From Termitomyces sp. T153 (lineage: Eukaryota; Basidiomycota; Agaricomycetes; Agaricales; Lyophyllaceae), in contig JACKQL020000045.1 in the NCBI GenBank assembly GCA_018296165.2, positions 124,001 through 188,000 of the forward strand: DNA of 64,000 bases. Direction: 5' to 3'. This document shows positions 55,351 through 64,000 of the stretch, one piece after another (position 1 is the stretch's first letter; every line of letters starts with the position of its first letter). The position numbers and the translations under genes are program-made. The notes beneath the pieces were generated by a model that saw only the letters and a program-made list of their open reading frames with translations, had not been told where the DNA came from and did no database searches.

Positions 55351-55659
55351 TGTAAAGGCAATCTCCAGAGCAGTGGATTGAAGTCGCACAGCTAGCAGAG
55401 AGGAATCCAAAGTATATTAGCAGAGTAGACAATGGTACAATCAGTAACTAATCACCTAGCAGAGAGGAATCCAAAGAGAACAAGTTTAAGGATCCCCATT
55501 GCTTGGCATGGCACATCAGTGGGCAGCAGAGGTGTAGGAACTACTGTACAAGTGATCAGAGCTACTCCTAACCCTAGTGCAATGATTGCTGAGGTAATAC
55601 AGAGAACTGTGGAGGTGCTGGAACTAGTCATGGAGGTTGGAAATGGAAAGCCCCTGACA
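55351..55659 (-). repeat. 5' LTR of A-III (309 bp)
   Basis: TGTAAAGGC to CCCTGACA. Shorter than its partner by about 60 bp, the same shortening as in the solo LTR at 54231-54539. Confidence 0.88.
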
Positions 55660-56534
55660 CTCCACAATTGAGGAACTACACAATGAAGCAGGCTATGGAG
55701 CTAACTAAAATAAAGTTGGAGACATCTCTGCCCAGAGGGGACTGTCATTGGATACTGGTCCACTTACCTTCATGTTCATTGGCCATGCTAGGCCACACAG
55801 ATAACAATATGTGGGGAGCAGGACTTAATCAAGTCCTGATCAGCCATTACTTTGACATCAATGCATGAGTGCAGTACATCCTGCACTATGGCCACTCAGG
55901 TTCACAGAACCTCTGTACTCAGGCATGGCCATCAATGTCACCTTGTGCATAGACCAATGTTTGGTCTTTGGTTACATTTTGGATTGGGCTCTGGCCCTGA
56001 ACTCCACATGCATGAACAGCCTATATAAGGCTATTTGCTATGGTAGTTGCTCAGCCACATCTCTATTGGGAGGTGGTAGACAATTACCAATCCAGTGTAG
56101 GGGAGTTTAATGCAATTACCTCCCACACTTTCACTTGATGTAGGCTGCAAGTGCTGCCTACACAGATCAACAATTTGAGTGAGATGAAGGGTGATATGTC
56201 CCCTTCTGGCCAACCAAATGCCTCCCTCCTGGGTGAATCATGTGTATACCTATGGCATACACTTCCTCAATCATCATTGGTCTGGGAGTGCTCTGCACAC
56301 AGACTTGTTTATGCAGGTCAGCAATGAATGTCATTGTTGACTCTAAACCATTGGGGTACCCCCTGCAGTACAGGGGTACAATGGGTGGTATATCCCCACC
56401 ACTGATGACCAGGAGCACTTTTGTGTGCTCCTCCAAATTCATGAGAGCAGAGGCCACTCTCCTCTTGACCCAGCTGAATGGCTGTGCTTTGGTGAGGATA
56501 GTATCTTCACTCACCTCTTGCACCAACCTGTGGA
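55660..56534. other. Probable inner part of family C copy C2, no domain seen
   Basis: Frames on both strands are open for 60-119 residues (for example 56167-56526 minus, with PIVPLYCRGYPNGLES) but none matches a known family. It precedes the sequence shared with C1. Confidence 0.25.
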
Positions 56535-56573
56535 GGTTGTGAGAGCCTCACAGACCACTGTAGAGCCTCATCA

Positions 56574-56909
56574 GTGGCTCCTTCCACAAGTGCAGCTCCA
56601 ACTGAGGAGGGGCCTTTGTCATCAGTGGCTGCAGCCACTTCCATCCCACCATCAAGCTCTGGTGTATCTTTGGAAGATGCACCCTCAGAGAAGTCCATGG
56701 AATTGGACTATGCCAACAACTCCACATTGACCATGCTGGTCCTCAGCCCCGCTGAAGTAGTGGTAGCAACTGATGTCACTACTCCTACTGCGCCTGAGGC
56801 TGGATCCAGTGGCCCCAGTGATACAGCTAATGCTGTATTGGAGTGCTGGACAGACATTGTGAGCAACAAGGAAGCAGAGACCTCAAAGATGGATGAACAA
56901 GCAGGGTGA
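56574..56909 (+). CDS. Conserved C-terminal ORF of family C element, copy 2
   Basis: 111 residues. Shares APTEEGPLSSVAAAT-type start, SEKSMELDYANN, TPTAPEAGSSG, DIVSNKEAE and terminal KMDEQAG with 1341-1712. Both copies stop at the same codon. No known domain; acidic and Ser/Thr-rich. Confidence 0.42.
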   Translation: MAPSTSAAPTEEGPLSSVAAATSIPPSSSGVSLEDAPSEKSMELDYANNSTLTMLVLSPAEVVVATDVTTPTAPEAGSSGPSDTANAVLECWTDIVSNKEAETSKMDEQAG

Positions 56910-57166
56910 GCTACTATTGTAGCTCACAAAGACAGATAACTACACCTGGGCTTGAGTGGCCCACATTTTGCACTCAGCACAGTTGGACAGCACACTGAAG
57001 TATGCTTTGTCCATATAGAATTGGTTGATTCTACTACTGATAAATGTAGGAGTTTGTACTTGAATTCCAGTGCACACCCTGGGGTGGGATGCCATATCCC
57101 ACCCTTTCTTCTTTGACTTCATTTGTTGTTGGAAGTGAGTCCATTGACAGATTCAAAAGGGGGCTA

Positions 57167-57386
57167 TGTAACAGAGCACTTGTTACCTGCTTCACCTGCA
57201 TAACTAATTATACTATTATTATTTAAATATACTGATAGTGTCACATGATGCTATCCCTAAAAGTATTATACAACTACTTATGTAAGGTAGCACCTTACTT
57301 CATACTTTGTAGACTGAACTATTGACTGGTTTTGACTTATGGAGTGTGAAACTGTAAGCTGCACAAACCATAATAGAAACATTACA
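57167..57386 (+). repeat. LTR of family C (220 bp)
   Basis: TGTAACAGAGCAC to AACATTACA, directly after a polypurine run. Longest of three copies in the window. Confidence 0.65.
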
Positions 57387-58665
57387 CTTGGATATTGATA
57401 TCTGGAAGGTTACAATCCTGGAAAGTATAAACATTGGACTTGAAATGTACAGCAAAGGAGTGCCCACTATTTGGTTTATGCTGCTCTTTTATGCCACAGC
57501 CAAGACAACAACCTTGTGCTCCATGGTGACCAACATAGCCATCCAGTCCAGTGATTCCAACAGCATCAGCTGTTCCAAGAGCAAACAAGATACAAGAGTA
57601 CAAGAGTAAATAAAACCCTGTGTTTTAGAATCCCAGACTTTTAATCCACAACCACTATTTTCATGTTTTGACAAATAATGGAGGCCCCAGAAAGTAAAGG
57701 AGTCAATGATCTTGGGTTTATGAGGTCCTGGTATAGTTGTCCATGGAAATATTTTTCTCTCTATGAAGCAAATGTCAGGTGAGTAGTTCTCAACCTTCAA
57801 TAGCTATTCAACAGTCAGATTTCTTGTTCTGGTACAGCTGCACACCTTCAATGGAGAGTGATATCAAAGTGTCTGCACCAGTGATCTGGATACATTCAGC
57901 AAACTCAATGAAGTCACTGCCACAGAAAATATCATCATAGATCATGTTGCCATCATCATCAAGACTGTCAAGTTGTGCAAGAATTTCCTGGATTTTTTCA
58001 TCAAGATAGCAGATCTCTTGGGCACCCTCTATTGAACAATGCAATGTTTGAATCTGTGGACCAAGAGTAATGGTGCAGACCTGCTGTTGTGGTACCTTCT
58101 TGCCATGTTTAACAAGTTGGTCAAGATAATAGCAAGGCTCATTGCAGATACTGTGCATTTCAAGTTCAGCAAAGGGACCAGTGAAAGCATGGCATGAGTT
58201 TATGCACATGTGATCTGCAATTGAGACTATGCCACTGATACTGGCAACCAGCTTTTTTACATTGTGGAAGGTGAGCATCCCACTATTAGGATAATGTCAA
58301 AGAATGGCAGCACAACACTGATTGTATGTTGACTCACTGGCATCTGTGGAGGTCAAGATCTCAAGAGAAAGCTGATCATCAGGTTCTGGAATAGTCATAG
58401 GTCCTGCAATAGGGTTTCAAAGATGGTCAATTGTATCCTGATCAAGCTTTCCATTATCAAGGGTAGCCTTTTGTATCAAGTGGAAGTACTCTTTGCTGAT
58501 GCAAAGGCTTTCAATGTGAGCTTCAGGAAATTCCTCATCATCTTCAATAACTGAGGAAAGTGTACTATCTGTTGCAGCAGGTTTCTTGCAAAGGAAAAGA
58601 CTGAAACCAGAAGATTGAAGTGATAGTCCAACAGAGATCACACAGACTGGTGTCCTTGTATTCAA
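57387..58665 (-). pseudogene. Tnp2-like transposase, copy 2 (N-terminal half)
   Basis: A different lineage from copy 1. In order on the minus strand: a linker (58417-58665), then KKLVASISGIVSIADHMCIN and SCHAFTGPFAELEM, QVCTITLGPQIQTLH, LISLSIEGVQLYQNKKSDC (57808-58278), then WTTIPGPHKPKIIDSF and GLHYLSKHENSG (57600-57770), and FALGTADAVGITGLDGYVGH with HGAQGCCLGCG (57382-57603). The C-terminal half is missing; the gene ends exactly at the family C LTR. Several stops and shifts. Confidence 0.7.
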
Positions 58666-58746
58666 TAGACAAATAGACTATGAAGTACAATAAATACATA
58701 CCTGGTGTCCTTGTATTTGATAGACAAATAGACTATGAAGTATGAG
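58647..58746. repeat. 55-bp direct repeat, two units
   Basis: CTGGTGTCCTTGTATT starts at 58647 and 58702; both units continue with AGACAAATAGACTATGAAGT. Small local duplication. Confidence 0.8.
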
Positions 58747-58783
58747 GGCACCTAGGAATGGAAAAATGTCTATGCATGATCAC

Positions 58784-59831
58784 TGTCAGGTTTTGCTGAC
58801 TACAGGGGCTCAGCTACACTGGGCAAGTCCTTACTAAGCAGATGCAATGTCCTGTGCTTATAACCTAGTGCTCTGGGGCTGACATGAAGTGGAGGGACTT
58901 GCAAAGAAAAGCTAGGGGGAGCAGTCTGAACAAGTCTGGAGTGGTCCAGGGGAGTCTAGAAGCAAGTATATTAGATGTCAGGCTTGGGTGGGTGCCAGAA
59001 ATAAGTTATTAGACATGCAAATAGATTGCAGGGCAAGTGGAGGCTTTACAATTGATGGGGGCAGAGCTGGAGTTTGATGAGGGATCAATCAAGACTGGAT
59101 GGGTTCTGGGGCCAAGCAAGCATGGTCTGGAGTTGTCATAAGAATGTTCGGGGGTTGTAGCATGTGTGCAGAGTTTGTACCAATGTCAGAGATGAAAAGA
59201 ACTCAGAAAAACAAAGGAAATAGAGACAATAAAGACAAGACAGAAGCAAGATGAGATGAGACTGAGAAAAGAGATGGATTTTAGACTAAAAATAGAAATA
59301 GAAACAGAAAGAGACACAAAACACAAGTAACCAGTTAATGCAATATCAAGACTAAAGTACAAGGAGCTACTCTATGACTTATATACTGACTACTGGATAG
59401 CTCTGGGGGACAGTGAGTATGATGGCAGGGCTCAATGGAGCTATGCAGAGTCAATGAGTATCAGGTACAATCAAGGGGCAGGCCATGGCAATATTCTGAT
59501 GGGATCAGTTGCAGACATGGGTCACTCTAGGGCTGTCATAATACTTTGGAGTGGGTTGGGTGAACTAGGGAGGTAAGTGGGTGACTGTGCATGGGAGTCA
59601 GAAATAGTGGGGGCAGATTCCAGGGGCTCAGGAGAGTCAGGGGGAGCATTGATGGCTGCAGAGAAGGCATCAGAGTTGGTCAGGGGGCTGTTGGGGTTTG
59701 CTGGAAAACTGTCAGAGTTAGCCAAAGGGGGAGGCAATAGTTGGGAGAGTTTGACAAGGCATTGGGGAGAGCTCTAGGGAAGCAAGTGGATTGGAGATGA
59801 TGTTCAGAGGTCTAGGGAGCAGGTCATAACA
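58784..59831 (-). repeat. 3' LTR of B-III (1048 bp)
   Basis: TGTCAGGTTTTGC to GTCATAACA, with the AATATCAAGACT block near 59341 and TATA segment near 59378. Confidence 0.88.
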
Positions 59832-60215
59832 TCACCCCTCCTTCAGCATTGAGACCCTTGAGACATGGGGCATAGTCTGGGGATTGGCAGGGTGTGGGAA
59901 TCAAAGTTGAGTAATATTGATCAAACTGCAGTGAGCAGTGGCAACATGAGGAACAAAGTTGAAGTGAGGCTGCCATTCATCAGAGGTTCTCCCCAAGTCA
60001 TTAAAAAGGGTCAGACATACTCCAGAGCTCCCCAACTCTTTGCAATGTTGTCCTCTGCCTACTCTTCAGCAGCATCCAGGTCCCCATCAATCTTGTCCTA
60101 GCCTTCCTCCTTCAAAGACTCCAAGGAGCATCAGGATTATTGCCAGATCAAGGTGATGTATCATAGTCTTAAGTGTGATTCTGTCCTACATATTCCAGAG
60201 TACTGACTAGGCCTC

Positions 60216-61700
60216 AACAGAGTTATTTGTGGCCATGGCAGGTTCCTCAGAGCTTTTGTTGGGTGTGATGCCAGCACAGTTATTAGCAAGAGTGGCATTC
60301 TCCTTGCATTCCAGGCCTAGCCCTGGTCCAGGGTAGTCTGTCCCATTTTTGTGGGTTCAAGAGTTGCGCAGGTGGAGATAATTCCAGAGCAGTTTGCAGA
60401 GGCTGCAGGGTGGGCATGGGGTCCCCCAACCCTAGAGTAGTGCCAGGTAGTGGCCCTGGTAAGTGACTGGCACATTGTCTTCCTTTGCAAGCTAACCTAC
60501 TCCTATAGTGCACATCCTGCACCTGGCAGGGGGAGCAGTGCAAATTTGAGAAGCCTATGCCAGGGGTGCGGCAGGACACATCAGTGTGTCTTCTGTGTTG
60601 TTTGCAGCACAAGAAGTGCTCCATCACCTTCAGTTGGTGCACTGCTTGTGTTGCAGTAGAGTAAGGATGGGATTGAGAGTGGGTTATGGCACAATTAGAG
60701 GAGGGGTGGAGTAGGGTGTCAGAGTGAGGTTCTGGAGTAGAGGGAGGGGGTAGTGGGGTGGTCCATGATGAAGGTCAGGCCTCTATGGGGTGGGTGGAGG
60801 GAGGGGGCCCCCTCAATGCATGACAAGGGGAAGAGGAGGGCATCCCCATTGCCAAAGGCAGGGCTGAGCAAGTGGCTGCAGGGCGAGCAGATGATGGCAG
60901 GGCCCCTGGGCCCCCAGGTGTACTCTCTGAGCTCAGGGGCTCCCATGGAGCAATCTGTAGGAATGTCATGGTCAGCTACTAAGGCCTTCCTGCACTGTCA
61001 GATTGAGGAACTGGAGCAATTGTTGGTGGTCTGCGAGAAGGAGGTTTGAAGAGTCAGGGAGTACCAGGATACAATGCCAAGGGTGCAGGACAAGGTGTGC
61101 AGGGATAGGGACATGGCACAGCAGAATAAGGACATAGCTGTGGGGATGGCCACAGAGTAGTTGTCCTGACTCCAGGAGTTGGAGGCACAGATGGGGCAGC
61201 TGCAGGTGTAGGCAGAGGCTGTAAAGATGGGGGTGCAGGCAGGCCAGAGGGTGCTACACATGGAAATACCTTAGGCAGCTGTGAAGATAGTGAGGAGGCA
61301 GGAGGAGTGGCTTGCCAATGAGGTGGCCTTGGGATGGCAGAGGATTCTGTGTAAGTCATTCCTATCTCCTCCCTTCCCTGCTGTGCTGATGTACCCTGGT
61401 AGACTGGGCCAAGGAGCATTAAATCCTCCTAGATGGAGTGTTGGTGGTGCTCACATCCATCCACAATGGGCTGTTGAGGATCTTCTGCTGGAGTTGGGGC
61501 AAGGCATAGGGCAGATGGGGCATCTGCTGGTGGGGCATCAGCAGAGGGCGACAGCAGACTCAGGGGCATGGTAGGAGGTAGCAATAGACATGGGGGAGCC
61601 CCTCCCAGGACATCCAGACATTCCGGCAATGGTGGTGGTGCAACTGGAGGTGGACATGGTGGAGAGAACAGCGGAGGTAGAATTGGAGAGAGAGAGAGAG
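60216..61700 (+). pseudogene. Antisense ORF of family B: Zn-cluster and coiled-coil protein, copy 3
   Basis: Intron 1 ends TCCTATAG near 60508. The module reads CTSCTWQGEQCKF, a 15-residue spacer with PGVRQDTSV, then CLLCCLQHKKC: the same CX2CX6CX15CX2CX6C as copy 2. A Glu/Arg-rich middle follows (EELEQLLVVCEKEV near 61010-61046). Intron 2 ends CTGGTAG near 61403, followed by DWAKEH and ILLDGVLVVL. A GGG-rich tail with EERVEEFLGL-like residues closes it. Stops after VAVE and elsewhere inactivate it. Confidence 0.6.
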
Positions 61701-61879
61701 TAGAGGAATTTCTTGGACTTGTTTTCTTGTGCTCTGTACCTGTTTGTACTTTGTAATATTATGTAATGTTGCATATATAGCCTTTTCTGGACATTCAGCC
61801 TAGATGATTGACTCTTTTTAGTGAAAGTAAAGAGGAGTAAATAAAACATGTAGAGTATTACTCATGAGAGTTGAATCCC

Positions 61880-62089
61880 TGATAAATCCAGAGGTGGGGG
61901 TTATGCCCACTAATGCCATCTGTGTTTCCTAGTCCCAGGGGTCCCAGGGCTTGGTGGGGTGCTATCAATAGAAGTCCTAGAGTTTGTTGGGGGCTCTATC
62001 AAGGTTTTTTCAGGGTTCTCAAGTGTTGTCCTCAGGTCCATAGCCCTTCTAGTGGACCAAGTACTGGGGTCAGCTGCAGACTATATAGG
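61880..62089 (-). pseudogene. Chromodomain of B-III, C-terminal half
   Basis: Matches 17211-17400 of B-I (QYLV-type strand, RPEDNT, then the WDFY-like helix). It ends abruptly at the solo LTR; the N-terminal half continues at 63313. Confidence 0.72.
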
Positions 62090-63312
62090 TGTCACAACCC
62101 ATTCCCTGGACCCTCACACATTGCCTCCAACCCTTCCGCTCCCTCAGAGCCTCCCCCAACACCCCATCAAACTTCCCCAACCATTGTCTACCCTCCACGC
62201 CCACTCCAGCTAACTCCAATGCCTCTCCAGCTAACTCTGACAGCCTCCTGGCCAACTCTGACATCTTCCCTGCAACTACCAATACTTCCCCTAGATCTCC
62301 TGAGCCCTGGAACCATCCCCCCACCATTCCTGACTCTGTCACATGTCATCAACTCACCACCCTGGCTCCTCAGACCCACTCCAAAGTATTACAACAACCT
62401 CAAGACAGCCCGCATTCCCAATTGACCCCATTAATATATCAATGTGGCCCAACTCCTAATCACAACTGACACCTAACAACTCCACCAAGCTCCACTAAGT
62501 TCCACTGCCACAACTAATGTCCCCCAGAGCTCCCCAGTAGTCAGTATATAAGTTGTAGAGTAGCTCTTTGTACTCTAGTCTTGATATTGCCTTACCTGAT
62601 GTGTTTCTAATTGTTTCCTTCTTGTGTTTTGTGTTCCATGTTATGTTTTCCTGACTTTTAGTCTTCCAGTCTTATCTCAGTCTCCCAGTCTTGCCTTGTC
62701 TCTTTTCCATTATTGTTCCATTATCATTTTGTATCTCCACCTCAATCTATTTTTGTTCTCATCTCAATCTCGTCTTGACTCCATTTTGTTCTATTCAACT
62801 CTGTCTTGCCTCATTTGATTCATTCTGCCTATTGTGTTCAAGTCTTTCCAACCCTAATGCCTTTACAAACTCTGTGCTTACAATTATGGACATCAACATA
62901 TTTTCTTAACCAACTCCAGACCTTGCTACATGCTCAGCTCCAAACTCCATCAACTTCTATTGATCTCCCATCAAGCTCCAGCTCCACTCCCACTACTTGC
63001 ATAGCCTCCACTTCCATTACTTGCATAACCTCCACTCCTATCACTCATGCAGCCTCCACTTCCTCTGCACCCGCAATACTCACTTACGAACTTGTGCCTG
63101 ACACCCCACCAAGCTCACCCACTTTCCGCAACTTATCCTACACTCTGCTGGGCCACCCTGGACTTGCTCAGACCACTTCCCACCACTTATCCTCACAAGC
63201 CTCATGTGTTTAGAACTTCTCCAAGTGCCCAGCTTTCAGTGCAGGGAATCACATCTGCCTAGTAAGGACTTGCCCAGTGTAGCTGAGCCCCCATGGTCAG
63301 TGGAACCTGATA
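62090..63312 (+). repeat. Solo family B LTR nested in B-III, opposite orientation
   Basis: 1223 bp, TGTCACAACCC to AACCTGATA, inserted in the chromodomain. Flanks ATAGG and GTGGG both derive by one transition from ATGGG, the sequence at this place in B-I (near 17386). Internal plus-strand frames (62089-62469 and others) are Pro/Ser-rich LTR translation, not genes. Confidence 0.86.
62545..62588 (+). promoter_or_regulatory. Family B LTR promoter core and self-primer
   Basis: TATATAA at 62545-62551, then AGTCTTGATATT at 62577-62588, 32 nt from the first T of the box. If transcription starts near here, the RNA 5' end would carry the complement of the priming site. The same spacing is seen in the other family B LTRs. 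Confidence 0.65.
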
Positions 63313-64000
63313 GTGGGAGTCAAGAATTTGGTTGACCTCATAGTGATATTTGTCCTTGACTTTGATGGGGAGTGGTTGACTGGGGCATTGCCCAGGGAAG
63401 GGGTCTGGAGCATGTTTTTCAAGGAGGCACACATGGAATATGGGGTCGAGACCCTTCAGGCCCAGGAGTAGGTCAAGCTTGTAGGTATGCATCAGAACTT
63501 TCTGGAGGATCTTGAAGGGGCTAAGATGTTTGTGATCAAGTTTGATGGAGGGCCTCCATGTCTTGAGGTTTTGTCAATCAAGCCAAACCAAGGTGCTAGG
63601 GGGCCAGTTGGGGGTGGGATTTTGTCAGGCATTGGCATGTTTGGAGTATGCTTGGTTGGCAGTGTCAATTTCATTCCAGAGGAATTGGTGAAGAGATCAG
63701 AGGTCTTCAGCCACTTCATGGGTGACATGGGAGGGAATATCCTTGAGGGATAGCATGAGTTGGGGGTTGTAGCCCTTGTTGGTATAGAAGGGGGAAACTC
63801 CAGTGGCAGAGTAGGGCATGTTGTTGTAAGTAAACTCAGCAAGAAGAAGTTCCACATACTAGTTGTTCTGTAAATTGTTAACATAGAGGCAGAGATACTG
63901 TTTCAACATCTGGTTTACTTGTTCCATCTGTCAAATGGTCTCTGGGTGGTAGGTGGTGGAGAGGTTGGTTTTTATTTTGAGCACCTTGCATAGCAATTGC
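63313..64000 (-). pseudogene. Integrase C-terminal part and chromodomain start of B-III
   Basis: The frame 63259-63492 gives [19 protein letters not shown], the integrase end, then [17 protein letters not shown], the chromodomain start. Upstream, on other frames to 64000, the integrase after its glutamate is readable (AEFTYNNMPYSATGVSPFYT, SLKDIPSHVTHEV, FLWNEIDTANQAYSKHAN). Catalytic core is mostly outside the window. Confidence 0.82.

Larger units (their letters stand above)
49935..55659 (-). mobile_element. Ty3/gypsy element A-III, most complete family A copy
   Basis: A minus-strand element of 5725 bp including a 309-bp solo LTR in gag. Order from right: 5' LTR, priming site, gag, protease, RT, RNase H, integrase, tract, 3' LTR. 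About 0.55 kb holding the integrase C-terminus and chromodomain is deleted near 50385 (compare 27420-27995 in A-II). Flanking pentamers CTTTC and CTCCA do not match well, so either the duplication is mutated or the ends were exchanged. Confidence 0.9.
56535..57386 (+). mobile_element. 3' end of family C element, copy C2
   Basis: The same arrangement as 1302-2133: ORF end, noncoding segment, polypurine run AAAAGGGGGCTA (57155-57166) and LTR. Its right end abuts the second Tnp2-like gene. Confidence 0.55.
58784..64000 (-). mobile_element. Ty3/gypsy element B-III, 3' part (cut by window end)
   Basis: Minus-strand family B element with 3' LTR (58784-59831), tract (59832-59844), antisense ORF copy 3, chromodomain interrupted by a solo LTR, and integrase running off the right end. 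Left flank pentamer is ATCAC; the other end is outside. Confidence 0.88.

Noticed and set aside
49935..55659. Target duplication of A-III
   Set aside because: Flanks CTTTC and CTCCA match at too few positions to claim a duplication.
62089..62469. Open plus-strand frame, Pro/Ser-rich
   Set aside because: It is entirely inside a solo LTR and recurs as noncoding sequence in all family B LTRs.
1..64000. tRNA, rRNA and CRISPR features
   Set aside because: No cloverleaf, rRNA core or spaced identical repeats were seen; the regular arrays present are minisatellites.

Overview
The window looks like a transposon graveyard from a filamentous basidiomycete, probably Agaricomycotina. That is an inference from four things: chromodomain Ty3/gypsy elements, a Rep/helicase Helitron, Tnp2-type transposases, and host gene pieces (WD40-repeat protein, chitin synthase, neutral ceramidase, ankyrin protein) with GT-AG introns of roughly 50-90 nt. 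CpG is very rare throughout and TpG/CpA common. Almost every reading frame is broken by transitions, small frameshifts or internal deletions. I found no rRNA, tRNA or CRISPR array.

Layout. 1-2133: end of a gypsy element of family A (A-I) inserted in the 3' end of a copia-like element (family C). 2134-3118: a 7-copy 59-bp minisatellite. 3119-9185: a Helitron on the minus strand with HUH, two-tyrosine and Pif1-like helicase parts. 9690-10517: an unknown ORF next to an inverted family C LTR. 11111-12233: solo LTR of gypsy family B. 14400-23116: element B-I (minus, TSD GTTAT). 24460-38760: a WD40-repeat gene on the minus strand, split by a solo B-like LTR (24594-25285, TSD AGAAC) and by element B-II (25427-37777, TSD TACAG/TATAG). 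One LTR of B-II was itself hit twice by family A (26123-26529 and 26916-30095). 39349-39552: a foldback MITE. 40900-42160: ankyrin-repeat gene. 43136-44345: truncated chitin synthase and ceramidase pieces. 45159-48976: a Tnp2-like transposase. 49935-55659: element A-III, nearly full length but with a solo LTR in gag. 56535-57386: second family C 3' end. 57387-58665: a second, different Tnp2-like transposase. 58784-64000: element B-III, running off the window and carrying a solo LTR of its own family in opposite orientation.

How the parts relate. Families A and B each have gag, protease, RT/RNase H, integrase and chromodomain when copies are compared, but each copy lacks a different block, so none is autonomous. 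Two results stand out. (1) All three family B copies carry, between the chromodomain and the 3' LTR, a spliced ORF on the strand opposite to gag-pol. It encodes a six-cysteine Zn2Cys6-like cluster (CX2CX6CX15CX2CX6C), a coiled-coil-like middle and a conserved C-terminal block. (2) In both families the site directly after the 5' LTR is complementary to a short LTR segment that lies where the transcript would start (12 nt in B, 11 nt in A, with different sequences). This is the arrangement of Tf1-type self-primed reverse transcription. The nested insertions with recognisable target duplications also give a relative order of events.
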